NCBI RefSeq assembly: GCF_009687845.1
Contig: NZ_BLAD01000091.1
Span: 1-55,788, forward strand
Direction of reading: 5' to 3'
Source: Acrocarpospora corrugata
GTDB lineage: Bacteria; Actinomycetota; Actinomycetes; Streptosporangiales; Streptosporangiaceae
Length of the DNA: 55,788 nt
The translations under genes were made by a program, and so were the position numbers. This document shows, piece after piece, positions 46,559-54,144 of this stretch (position 1 is its first letter; each line of letters starts with the position of its first letter). Under the pieces are notes generated by a model that had not been told where the DNA came from, did not search any database, and saw only the letters and a list, made by a program, of their open reading frames with translations.

Positions 46559-46589
46559 ACAATTGGTGCCAGAACCTGACACCAATTGT
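46559..46589. promoter_or_regulatory. inverted-repeat operator between the WYL regulator and epoxide hydrolase
   Basis: ACAATTGGTG at 46559-46568 and CACCAATTGT at 46580-46589 are perfect inverted repeats 11 bp apart. They fill the 63-bp divergent promoter region, ending 16 bp before the hydrolase start. Likely bound by the WYL regulator. Confidence 0.7.
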
Positions 46590-46605
46590 GCCTAACGTCC
46601 AGGAC

Positions 46606-47768
46606 ATGACCACCAGCGACATGTCCAACCAGATCACCCCATACCGCATTGAGATCGCCCAGGAGGCGCTCGACGACCTGCGCCACCGGCTCCGCAACAC
46701 CCGCTTCGCCCCCGAACTCCCCGGAACCGGCTGGGAACGCGGCGTACCGACCGGCTACCTGCGCGAACTCACCGACTACTGGGCCGAAAGCTTCGACTGG
46801 CGCGCCCAGGAAGCCGCCCTCAACGCGTACCCCCAGTTCACCACCATCGACGGCGCCCGCGTGCACTTCATGCACGTACGCTCACCCGAACCCGGCGCCA
46901 CACCCCTGATGCTCATCCACGGCTGGCCCGGATCGATCGTCGAGTTCCTGGACGTGATCGGCCCGCTCACCGACCCAGCGGCACACGGCGGCCAGGCCGG
47001 CGACGCCTTCCACCTGGTGATCCCGTCTCTACCCGGCTACGGCTTCTCCGGCCCGCTCCCCACCACCGGCTGGACCGACGGCCGCACGGCCGCAGCCCTC
47101 ACCGAACTGATGTCCCGCCTCGGCTACCAGCGCTACGGCGTGCAAGGCGGCGACGTCGGCGCCTTCATAGCCCCCTTGATGGGCAGGCTCGCCCCCGAGA
47201 ACGTCATCGGCGTTCACGTCAACGCCCTGCTCACCTTCCCCACCGGCGACCCCGCCGTGATGAGCACCCTCACCGAGACCGATCACGTCCGCCTGGCCGG
47301 CATGAAGAAGTGGCAGGACCAGCAGGGCGCCTACCTCCAACTGCAGGGCACCCGTCCCCAGACCATCGCCGCCGCCCTGCACGACAGCCCCGCCGGCCAG
47401 CTCGCCTGGATCACCGAGAAGTTCAAGGAGTGGACCGACCCGGCCACCGAGCTCCCCGAAGCGCCGTAGACCGCGACCGCATGCTCACCGACGTGAGCAT
47501 CTACTGGTTCACGGCCACCGCAGGCTCCTCAGCCCACACTTACTATGAGCGCTTCAACGACGCCGCCATGTGGGCCCCCAAGAGCCGCGGCCAAGTCCCC
47601 ACCGCCGTCGCCGTCTTCCCCACCGACTTCTCAATCCGCCCCCTGGCCGACCAAACCCACAACATCACGCACTGGACGGAGTTCGACCGCGGGGGCCATT
47701 TCGCGGCCCTGGAAACCCCAAACCTCCTGACCACCGACCTCCGAGCCTTCTTCCACACCCTCACCTGA
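46606..47768 (+). pseudogene. epoxide hydrolase interrupted by a frameshift
   Basis: Frame 1 (46606-47469) encodes 287 residues of an EHN-type alpha/beta epoxide hydrolase: the N-terminal EHN domain ([20 protein letters not shown]), [18 protein letters not shown], the nucleophile loop [11 protein letters not shown] with its Asp, and [12 protein letters not shown] at the premature stop. Frame 2 (47463-47768) continues exactly where the family does: [20 protein letters not shown] and GGHFAALETPNLL with the catalytic His. One missing base near 47463 explains it, giving about 388 residues when repaired, the normal length. It could be a sequencing error. Confidence 0.85.
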
Positions 47769-47870
47769 CCGGACTGTTTCGCCACGCTCGACCTGACCTT
47801 TGGTGGAGCGGGGCGCCGAGGTTACCGTGATCATCATCGAGATAGCGGCCAGCGAGTCGGATAAGCCGGT

Positions 47871-47921
47871 ACTCGCGGGGAGCATCGTGCACGCCGCCGA
47901 GACCGGCTGCACGATCTCCCC
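47871..47921 (+). repeat. coding-fragment repeat, copy 2
   Basis: It reads VLAGSIVHAAETGCTI in one frame of a short GTG-started ORF (47803 on) and matches the LAGKIVRAAET fragment at 38072 at the DNA level. No complete gene is recognised in 47769-47980. Confidence 0.4.
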
Positions 47922-47980
47922 ACCGACAACGGCGTACGATCTAGTCGGGCACGCTGGCAACCGTCACCCGCCCAGTCATT

Positions 47981-48694
47981 TCAAACCAGGTCGACAGGGT
48001 GGCTTCGGTCCACCGGCACCTCCAGAACGGTCGCGTGGGCACCGCCGACGTCCATGAGGTGATCTTCCAGAGTGGGGCCGGCGACGGTCAGCCCATGGCG
48101 GTGCAGCCAGCCGAACAGCTCCTCACCGGCGCGTACGACACCGATCGAGGAAGGGATGACGGCGCGCACAACGGCGCGGGCAGGCAGAATGAGCTGCTCC
48201 CCGCCCCGATCGGTGGTCACCGCTGCGGCGAAGCCGCCTATCGGAATTCCGCCGAGCCAGGTCAGCAAGGTCGACGGCGATACCGCCGCGCAGATGGCGG
48301 CCAGCTCGGACGCGTGGTCGACACGCAGGCGGCGCGGCTCCACCGTGGTCTGCTGAGGCAGTATCGACATGGGCGTCATGAGGTGGTCCTCCGCCTGAGC
48401 CGCGGTCGCGGCCAATGCGGATATGTCGCGGTGGAGACTCGTCACGTTCTCGGCCAAGGCCTGCCGCAGCTGCGCCTCGGGTGCGTCAAGCAGATCGGTG
48501 ATCCGGCGCAGCGGCAGGCCGAGGCGTCGCAGTCCCCGGACGCGCTCCAGCCGGGACAACTCGGCCACGCCGTACCAGCGATAACCGGTAACCCGATCCA
48601 CCGCGGCGGGCACGAGCAGCCCGATCTTGTCGTAGTGGCGCAGGGTGCGTTGGGAGACCCCGGCCATACGCGCCAGCTGACCAATCCGCCACAT
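47981..48694 (-). CDS. MerR-family regulator with C-terminal ligand-binding region
   Basis: 237 residues. The N-terminal MerR helix-turn-helix is WRIGQLARMAGVSQRTLRHY followed by DKIGLLVPAAVD. A dimerisation helix (residues about 70-105) precedes a GyrI-like/effector-binding C-terminus. MerR proteins activate promoters with long spacers. It is divergent from a membrane-protein gene whose promoter has exactly that form. Confidence 0.92.
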   Translation of the reverse strand: MWRIGQLARMAGVSQRTLRHYDKIGLLVPAAVDRVTGYRWYGVAELSRLERVRGLRRLGLPLRRITDLLDAPEAQLRQALAENVTSLHRDISALAATAAQAEDHLMTPMSILPQQTTVEPRRLRVDHASELAAICAAVSPSTLLTWLGGIPIGGFAAAVTTDRGGEQLILPARAVVRAVIPSSIGVVRAGEELFGWLHRHGLTVAGPTLEDHLMDVGGAHATVLEVPVDRSHPVDLV

Positions 48695-48710
48695 GACGAC
48701 TCCCTGCGTG

Positions 48711-48741
48711 TTGACCTTCTCCCTGTGTCAGGGTTCTACCG
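48711..48741 (+). promoter_or_regulatory. MerR-type promoter of the membrane-protein gene, apparently leaderless
   Basis: TTGACC at 48711-48716 and CTACCG at 48736-48741 are 19 bp apart, the over-long MerR spacing. The spacer holds the dyad CCCTG-TGT-CAGGG (48721-48733). The next gene's ATG is at 48751, so transcription would start at or just before the ATG, giving a leaderless mRNA. Confidence 0.6.
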
Positions 48742-48750
48742 TCACCATCC

Positions 48751-49413
48751 ATGACTGATCCGAACCCCGGCGCCCGGCTTACCGGTGTCCTGCTGCTGAT
48801 CTCGCTGGTGGCCATGATTGCCGGTACGGCCATCGTGGTGCCATCGGGGCTGACCCTGAATCCGGCCGACCCCGACGCCGCGCTCGCCGCGGTGGGCGAG
48901 CAGGCTGGGCTGCACCTGACCGAACTGGCCTTCGACGTGCCGGGCTGGCTGGCATTGACCGCGGCCGGGCTGGTCATGGCCGCGCGCCCGAACGTCGCGC
49001 CCAGGCCGCACCTGGTAGTGCTCGCCGGTGGGCTGCTGGCCGCCGCCGGGCTGGCGGGACTGCTTCACGACGCCGGGAACCTGGCACTGACCCGTCTGAG
49101 CACCGAACCGGCCACACCGGCCACCGCCACAGTGGCCACGGCGGTGTTACTCACCGCCAAGTGGACGGTCAACCTGGCAGGGTTGCTCTGGGTCGCCGCC
49201 ACAACGACCACCGCAGTGGGCGTCCCCATGCCCAGCGGGCTTCGCGGAGCCGGCGCCATCGCGGCGCTCTGCGGCCTGGCCGCGGTCGCGCTGCCGTGGA
49301 CGACCGGGGCCACCGAACCGCCGGAGGCATCGGAGCAGCTCGGGTACGCCCTCTACCTGCCGATCATGATCTGGTACGGAGTACTGGGCTGGCGCTATCT
49401 GCGGAGGCAGTGA
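48751..49413 (+). CDS. six-helix integral membrane protein
   Basis: 220 residues with about six hydrophobic segments, among them LTGVLLLISLVAMIAGTAIV, LVVLAGGLLAAAGLAGLLH and YLPIMIWYGVLGW. It resembles DUF4386-like small membrane proteins but no family is certain. It is controlled, by position, by the divergent MerR regulator. No Shine-Dalgarno site precedes the ATG, as expected for a leaderless transcript. Confidence 0.75.
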   Translation: MTDPNPGARLTGVLLLISLVAMIAGTAIVVPSGLTLNPADPDAALAAVGEQAGLHLTELAFDVPGWLALTAAGLVMAARPNVAPRPHLVVLAGGLLAAAGLAGLLHDAGNLALTRLSTEPATPATATVATAVLLTAKWTVNLAGLLWVAATTTTAVGVPMPSGLRGAGAIAALCGLAAVALPWTTGATEPPEASEQLGYALYLPIMIWYGVLGWRYLRRQ

Positions 49414-49481
49414 GCACGTGGTACGTGCCCGCCCTGATCAGCGCAACAAGCAGGGCCTCGACGGCACCAGGCCCGAACTCG

Positions 49482-49555
49482 ACAGAACCAGCCTCGGAAT
49501 CCCCTGAAACGACAAAGTCGGTCGAGCCATCTCAAGAACGACCCTGGTGGAGCTA
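49482..49555 (+). repeat. integration scar A (tRNA-Ala end, mostly lost)
   Basis: ACAGAACC...CTCGGAATCCCC and AGCCATCTCAAGAACG...TGGAGCTA match the flank of scar C (52858-52972), with the middle deleted. Only the last 8 bases of the tRNA (TGGAGCTA on the plus strand) remain. Confidence 0.65.
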
Positions 49556-49694
49556 GCGGTTGCTTACTCGAACACGATATTCAACAGCTACCTCACGATG
49601 CCGGACGACGGTAGCGAGGCCACAACCTGATCCCGACGACCGCGAACTCATCCGAGCACAAATCCCGGATGACTGTGCGTCCTAGGATTTGGCC

Positions 49695-50570
49695 ATGCAT
49701 CGCGCGGGAGAAGCCACGCAGATCGCGGCATTGCTCCGAGAAGTAGAAGATCTGGCCGAACTCGGTCGAATCGCTCAGGACGACGACGAGTCACGTGCCG
49801 AACCGGCGGTGCGTCAATTGCAAAGCCGCTATCCAGCTTGGTACGGCACCGCGCTCGCCGTTCTGCCAGACGATCTCCGCGCCCGGTTCGTCGAGCAGTA
49901 CGACGCCAAACACCCAACCGTGAGCCCAAGGATCAAGCAGTTCATAGCTCATCCCAGGCAACCGTGGGTGTTGTACCACTCCGTTCCCAAGTTCTTCAAG
50001 AGCCACGGCCGCTGGCAGCACTCACTGAAGCAGAGCTACGAGGAGCCCCTGTTCGAGCAGCGCCGCCTGCTACAAGAGGCCAGCGGACGATTCGGATTGA
50101 GCCCCGGGCTCCAACAGAATGTCACCCAGTTGACCGGCCTCTTCCGCCGGCTCCCCGAGTCCCTCGCCCTGCTCGCCCTCGAGCAACGACACCGGCCGGG
50201 ATTCGTCGTCACAGACGAATATGATCTTCAACGAATACTGCACGCCGTCCTGCGACTGCACTTCGACGACGTCGAACCGGAAGAGACGACTCCGCGCAGA
50301 GCGGGCGGCTCGTATCGCATCGACTTCGTCCTGCGCCGGGAACAGATAGCAGTCGAGGCGAAGATGACTCGGCCGACGCTGGGCGCCAAGCAGATCCGAA
50401 GCCAGATCGTCGACGACATGTTCGGCTATCGGGGCCAGGCGAACGTGGCCGCCCTAGTGGTAGTGGTGTACGACCGAGATCGCGTCATCCAGAATCCAAC
50501 AGGGTTCGAGAAGGACATCAACACCGACGATCCCGAACTGCTCGTCCGTGTCGTCGTCGCTCAAGGCTGA
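49695..50570 (+). CDS. orphan DpnII/MboI-like restriction endonuclease-fold protein
   Basis: 291 residues. The N-terminal 170 residues are helical and of unknown function. The C-terminus matches the REase_DpnII-MboI (PD-(D/E)XK) domain: DEYDLQRILHAVLRLHFDDV, then YRIDFVLRREQIAVEAKMT with Asp210, Glu221 and Lys223 as the metal site, and LVVVVYDRDR. No methyltransferase is adjacent. In known defence operons this domain often serves as an effector. The ATG at 49695 is chosen. It lies between two integration scars, which suggests it arrived as cargo. Confidence 0.85.
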   Translation: MHRAGEATQIAALLREVEDLAELGRIAQDDDESRAEPAVRQLQSRYPAWYGTALAVLPDDLRARFVEQYDAKHPTVSPRIKQFIAHPRQPWVLYHSVPKFFKSHGRWQHSLKQSYEEPLFEQRRLLQEASGRFGLSPGLQQNVTQLTGLFRRLPESLALLALEQRHRPGFVVTDEYDLQRILHAVLRLHFDDVEPEETTPRRAGGSYRIDFVLRREQIAVEAKMTRPTLGAKQIRSQIVDDMFGYRGQANVAALVVVVYDRDRVIQNPTGFEKDINTDDPELLVRVVVAQG

Positions 50571-50821
50571 ATCACCCGTACAGCCTCTGGTCGTGCGCAA
50601 CGGCTCCCACCAGGCACTCCCACACCGTCCGCCGCGCCTTCCGGGAGGTCCTCAAGAAGGCGGGCCGACATCTCCAAGCCGTAGACACTCAGAAGATCAA
50701 AAAGGCCGGGTAGCTGTGCTGACCCGACCTCTCTGACGATCTCCAAACCGGCCGTTCGGATGCGGCGCTGACCAATATCGCACCCAACCCGCACCCAAAT
50801 TCGGGCACTAACGGACACGAA

Positions 50822-50848
50822 AGAAGCCGCTCTCACATGAGGGCTTCT
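50822..50848 (+). terminator. integrase-type terminator remnant before scar B
   Basis: AGAAGCC / GGCTTCT form a 7-bp stem; the same hairpin in a fuller form precedes scar D (54064-54093). The 287 bp before scar B hold no gene. Confidence 0.5.
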
Positions 50849-50857
50849 GACTTGGGG

Positions 50858-50892
50858 TGGAGCTATGGTGATTGAACCCCAGACCCCTTCGA
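50858..50892 (-). repeat. integration scar B: 3' part of a tRNA-Ala gene
   Basis: On the minus strand it reads GAAGGGGTCTGGGGTTCAAT and ends TAGCTCCA, the T-arm and acceptor end of tRNA-Ala with small deletions. U70 of the acceptor strand fits the G3:U70 Ala identity pair. Confidence 0.75.
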
Positions 50893-51423
50893 GTCACCCC
50901 ACGTCTCTGCGGGGCCACCCCGCCCATCGATCCAGCTCAGATTTTGGGAGGCGATTAACGGTCCTCCAGCGGTCTCCACCCAGGTGTGGAGCACAGATGG
51001 CCTCGCCTTCCTTGGTGTCACCGGCAAACATTACGGCGGTCAACCTGTGCCCCGCCGATCTGCACCCATCCCATCGAGGACATGCACCATTTGCAATGAT
51101 ATCCCCAGCAATAGCCGGGACCTGCCGAAACACTTTCAGCCATTGCCATTGTGTGCCACCGTACCCGCCGCGATGGGTCCTCTCATCCTGCGCGCGATCC
51201 GGGAACTACGCGGCCCCTTAATCCGTTTATGAGTAATCCTTCCGCGGTCAAATGCTTATGACAGAGACCAAACGTGACAGAGGTAGCGGCAATCGTGCGC
51301 GCCGCCGAAACGCTCGTCCCGGGCTGCGCCTGTGATCTGCACCCGATTATCCAACCGGGCTCAGGTTCACTGATTGCCGGGCGGAGCGGATTCCACCCGG
51401 TAATCAGCTCGTTTACGTAATAC
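50893..51423. other. gene-free stretch after scar B
   Basis: No supported gene. Positions 51285-51345 hold the third copy of the AAET coding fragment (IVRAAETLVPGC). Confidence 0.45.
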
Positions 51424-52467
51424 TCATCGGACGGTGACCCGGTCGCCGGCTGGTGCGCTGACCGGCGAGTTCTTCACCAGATAGGTGGCCAGGGCCCCTC
51501 TGTCGTCTGGGCCACCGCGATAGACGCTGGTGGCTCCGGGCCATCGGGGGAAACCTTCATAGCCGCCCACCAGAATGTAGTTGGCCGCGATTCTGATGAC
51601 CTGGTCGTCGGTCACCGGAACGCCGTTCAACACCATCTCGGTGACAGCGCCGCCTTCCAATGTGTAGCGGAGCGAGGACGACGGCGTGAGCACCCAGCCC
51701 TGCGCATTCGGGTGGGCGAGGACGGACTTCAGCGCGGCGCCGGTGATCGCCCACACGTCCACCGCGAACCCGGCCGGAAGCGTCGCGAACACCTCCTCGT
51801 AGGTGACCGGGCCCGCGTCGAAGTCCAGGTGGAATCCGTACCTGCTGACCAGGGCGGCCTCCGCACCCGACCGGGCCTGAACCGCGTCGAGGTTGGCGTC
51901 GGCGACCAGTTCGGCCAGCGGACCGCCGCTGAGCGTCCGGACGATGGGCTCGGAGGTCTCGCCGAAGGTGTCGGCTGCGTCGGCCATGCCGCACTCGAAG
52001 TAGTAGAGCGTATTGGACGTGAGACCGTCGGGCTGTCTGAGCTCGATTTGGACCGACGTCTGACCTGATGTCGGTGTCTCGAAGTCCCATTCCCAGTCGA
52101 GCGTCGCGAGCAGGGCGGTGAAGCTGCCGTTGTGCTTGGTCGGAGATTTGAGGTTCTTCCATTGCTCGGTGCCGACGATGCGGTATTGGATGAGTTGCAG
52201 GCCCGGAGGGAGTCCTCCGAAGGTCCCGTAGACCTTGAAGGTCAACGGGCACTTCGTCGCAGTGGTTCGCTCGAATGAGAGGGTGAGTTTCTGCACCGGA
52301 TTGCCAACCGATGTGAGTGGGGCGGAAGCCGTACCGAAAAAGGATCGCTGGGGTGCGGCTTGCGCGGCGGGAACGGAAACACCGGACGCCAGAACCGCAA
52401 TGGCCGCCAGCCCTCCGATCCGACGCCCAGCCCTACTAGGTAATCCCACAGTCTTCCCATCTGTCAT
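51424..52467 (-). CDS. secreted protein with a 5'-nucleotidase C-terminal domain but no catalytic domain
   Basis: 347 residues. The signal is GGLAAIAVLASGVSVPAAQA. Residues about 45-180 form a beta-rich domain with two Cys (TKCPLTF, YYFECGMAD). Residues about 185-330 match the 5'-nucleotidase C-terminal domain: ADANLDAVQA, GPVTYEEVFATLPAGFAVDV, SLRYTLEGGAVTEMVLNGVP and VIRIAANYILVGGYEGFPRW. The metallophosphoesterase domain that normally precedes it is absent. That domain binds substrate in 5'-nucleotidases, so a nucleotide- or ligand-binding role is possible. It lies between scars B and C. Confidence 0.8.
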   Translation of the reverse strand: MTDGKTVGLPSRAGRRIGGLAAIAVLASGVSVPAAQAAPQRSFFGTASAPLTSVGNPVQKLTLSFERTTATKCPLTFKVYGTFGGLPPGLQLIQYRIVGTEQWKNLKSPTKHNGSFTALLATLDWEWDFETPTSGQTSVQIELRQPDGLTSNTLYYFECGMADAADTFGETSEPIVRTLSGGPLAELVADANLDAVQARSGAEAALVSRYGFHLDFDAGPVTYEEVFATLPAGFAVDVWAITGAALKSVLAHPNAQGWVLTPSSSLRYTLEGGAVTEMVLNGVPVTDDQVIRIAANYILVGGYEGFPRWPGATSVYRGGPDDRGALATYLVKNSPVSAPAGDRVTVR

Positions 52468-52964
52468 GACGACAAGGACGAGCAGAGACTAGCCACGCCG
52501 ACCGACAATTCCGCGCGCCGAATGAGTGGAACGTTCACGAGATCCTGATGGAATTTGTCCAGGTGGCTGAGGACGACGGCGGTCGCCCTCATTGTCACCG
52601 TCGCCAACGACCACTGCCTGGGGCAACGGCGGGGCCAGCACAACCGGACCGCAAACTCGTCGGCGATCCAGCCATCCCTGTCACTGCTGAGCAGCCGCCC
52701 AGCCAGACCAGACCGACACCGCCAAACCACGCCACCGTGTCGCAGCATCCCGCCAGCCGCCGGCTTCGCCATGCCCAGCGGTCCGTTTTCCCTGGGCTCC
52801 AAGTGGGCTGACACCGCCTGAGCCTTCCGCGACCCACACCCAGCAGGCCCAAACCCCACAGAACCGGGCTCGGAATCCCCTGAAACGACAAGATCCCGCC
52901 CGATCAACAAGATCAGACGGGATCCCATCAACTTCAGTCGAGCCATCTCAAGAACGGCCCTGGG
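52468..52964. other. flank of scar C with terminator remnant
   Basis: No supported gene. AGATCCCG / CGGGATC at 52891-52922 can form a hairpin. 52858-52892 and 52936-52964 repeat the flank of scar A. Confidence 0.5.
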
Positions 52965-53008
52965 TGGAGCTATGGGGATTTGAACCCCCAGACCCCTTCG
53001 ATGCGAAG
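52965..53008 (-). repeat. integration scar C: 3' half of a tRNA-Ala gene
   Basis: The minus strand reads CTTCGCATCGAAGGGGTCTG and ends CCCCATAGCTCCA. TTCGCAT is the anticodon loop of tRNA-Ala(CGC), so the copy runs from the anticodon loop to the 3' end. One extra G interrupts the T-stem. Confidence 0.85.
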
Positions 53009-53188
53009 CCACTTGCTCAAGCGCTCAGTAGGTAGCTGAGCTGGCCTTTTGGTCCCACATAGTTCGGCGGCATCCCCGCGCGTACGCCTCTGTCGTCACT
53101 CAGGTGGTCACTCACTTTGGGCGACGGCTTCGCCGAACGGGTTGGGCTCCGGGCCATGGCGTCTTCTGCTGCGGGTTGCTGCCGTCCA

Positions 53189-53229
53189 CCATGATCCACG
53201 CTCGCATCTGTCCGTGGAGCTGATGGGCG
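53189..53229. repeat. dispersed repeat, copy 2
   Basis: It matches 43131-43173 (GCTCGCATCTGTCCGTGGAG) with small differences, in the 326 bp between scar C and the toxin-antitoxin pair, which otherwise holds no gene. Confidence 0.65.
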
Positions 53230-53305
53230 CTTAACGAAACCCGGAACCGCCGACCAGAGTCCCGCTGAAGCTGGTGGCTCGCCGGTCGGCTATTGGCACC
53301 GCATC

Positions 53306-53328
53306 ATGGTACCGCCTAGAGGTACCAT
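53306..53328. promoter_or_regulatory. palindromic operator of the RHH/Doc operon
   Basis: ATGGTACC-GCCTAGA-GGTACCAT is a perfect 8-7-8 palindrome that ends 6 bp before the antitoxin ATG. TTGGCA at 53293-53298 and TAGAGG at 53317-53322 could be the -35 and -10, so the palindrome overlaps the promoter as in autoregulated toxin-antitoxin operons. Confidence 0.75.
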
Positions 53329-53334
53329 CGCTGT

Positions 53335-53535
53335 ATGGAACTTCGACTCCGCCTGCCCGACGAGGTCCACACCCGGCTGCGAACCGTGGCTGACGAGGAC
53401 GGCAACAGCCTGAACACCGAGATCGTGATCGCGATCGAGGAGCACCTGGCCCGCCGCCAGACCAGTGCGGTGCGCGCCATCGCCCGCAAGGTCGCCCAGC
53501 GCGACGCGGAACTGCTGCACCGCCTCTCCCAATGA
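53335..53535 (+). CDS. ribbon-helix-helix antitoxin
   Basis: 66 residues. The Arc-type ribbon is MELRLRLPDEVHTRLRTVAD, followed by NSLNTEIVIAIEEHLARR. The C-terminal helix (SAVRAIARKVAQRDAELL) is the expected toxin-neutralising part. It overlaps the doc start (ATGA). The palindrome directly upstream is its probable site. It lies between scars C and D. Confidence 0.88.
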   Translation: MELRLRLPDEVHTRLRTVADEDGNSLNTEIVIAIEEHLARRQTSAVRAIARKVAQRDAELLHRLSQ

Positions 53536-53933
53536 CCGTCCATCTGACCACGACCGATGTCCTGGCGATCGCCGAGGAGATCCTGCCCACGATCGGCCTG
53601 CGCGATGGCGGTCTGCTGCACGCGGCTGTCCTGCGTCCGCAGACCAGTGTGTACGGCGAGGACGCCTACCCCGACCTGTGGACCAAAGCCGCAGCCCTGA
53701 TGCAGAGTCTGATCATCGGCCACCCCCTGGTCGACGGCAGCAAACGACTTGGCTGGACTTGCGCCGTCGTCTTCCTTGAGTTGAACGGCGAGGTCCTTAC
53801 CGGTACCGACACGGACGCCGCCGAGGAACTGGTCATCGCCGTCACCACCGGCGAACTCGACGATGTGACCGAGATCGCCAAGAGACTCCGTGCGCTGAGC
53901 CCGGATGACGACCGAAGGCCCGCAGACTCCTGA
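53532..53933 (+). CDS. doc: Fic/Doc-family toxin
   Basis: 133 residues. The Doc motif is HPLVDGSKRLGW (His64, Asp68, Lys71, Arg72), in place of the consensus HxFx(D/N)GNKR; Phe is Leu and Asn is Ser. LHAAVLRPQTSVYGEDAYPD and AVVFLELNGEVLTGTD also match Doc. Doc proteins phosphorylate elongation factor Tu and halt translation. It is coupled to the antitoxin by ATGA overlap. The altered motif may lower activity. Confidence 0.9.
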   Translation: MTVHLTTTDVLAIAEEILPTIGLRDGGLLHAAVLRPQTSVYGEDAYPDLWTKAAALMQSLIIGHPLVDGSKRLGWTCAVVFLELNGEVLTGTDTDAAEELVIAVTTGELDDVTEIAKRLRALSPDDDRRPADS

Positions 53934-53960
53934 AGCCTTAGGGGAAAACCGCCCGGATCG

Positions 53961-54023
53961 CTCCTGTCGGACAAGGGCGTCCCGATCGAGAACATCTCGC
54001 GCCTGGCCGGCTACAGCAACACC
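53961..54023 (+). pseudogene. tyrosine-integrase C-terminal remnant
   Basis: LLSDKGVPIENISRLAGYSN is the segment of phage-type tyrosine integrases ahead of the catalytic Tyr (family form LLSDAGVPIEDISRLVGHS). Nothing of the rest survives. It lies 28 bp after doc and is followed by a terminator and scar D, the usual int-att order. Confidence 0.7.
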
Positions 54024-54063
54024 CCCAATCCTCACCCAAAATTCGGGCATAGCGGGATACGAA

Positions 54064-54093
54064 AGAAGCCGCCCTCGCATGAGGACGGCTTCT
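54064..54093 (+). terminator. terminator between the integrase remnant and scar D
   Basis: AGAAGCCGCCCTC / GAGGACGGCTTCT form a long stem with one mismatch and a GCAT loop. Confidence 0.8.
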
Positions 54094-54101
54094 GACGTAG
54101 G

Positions 54102-54144
54102 TGGAGCTATGGGGATTTGAACCACAGACCCCTTCGATGCGAAG
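54102..54144 (-). repeat. integration scar D: 3' half of a tRNA-Ala gene
   Basis: The minus strand reads CTTCGCATCGAAGGGGTCTG and ends CAAATCCCCATAGCTCCA, with one T-stem change (GTGG). Same orientation as scars B and C. A flank repeat (GTCACTCAGTTGGTCACTCA at 54243) also occurs near scar C at 53094. Confidence 0.85.

Noticed and set aside
52965-53008. Intact tRNA or tmRNA gene
   Set aside because: Only the anticodon-loop-to-3' part is present, with T-stem damage and no 5' half; the T-arm and acceptor sequence fit tRNA-Ala, not tmRNA.
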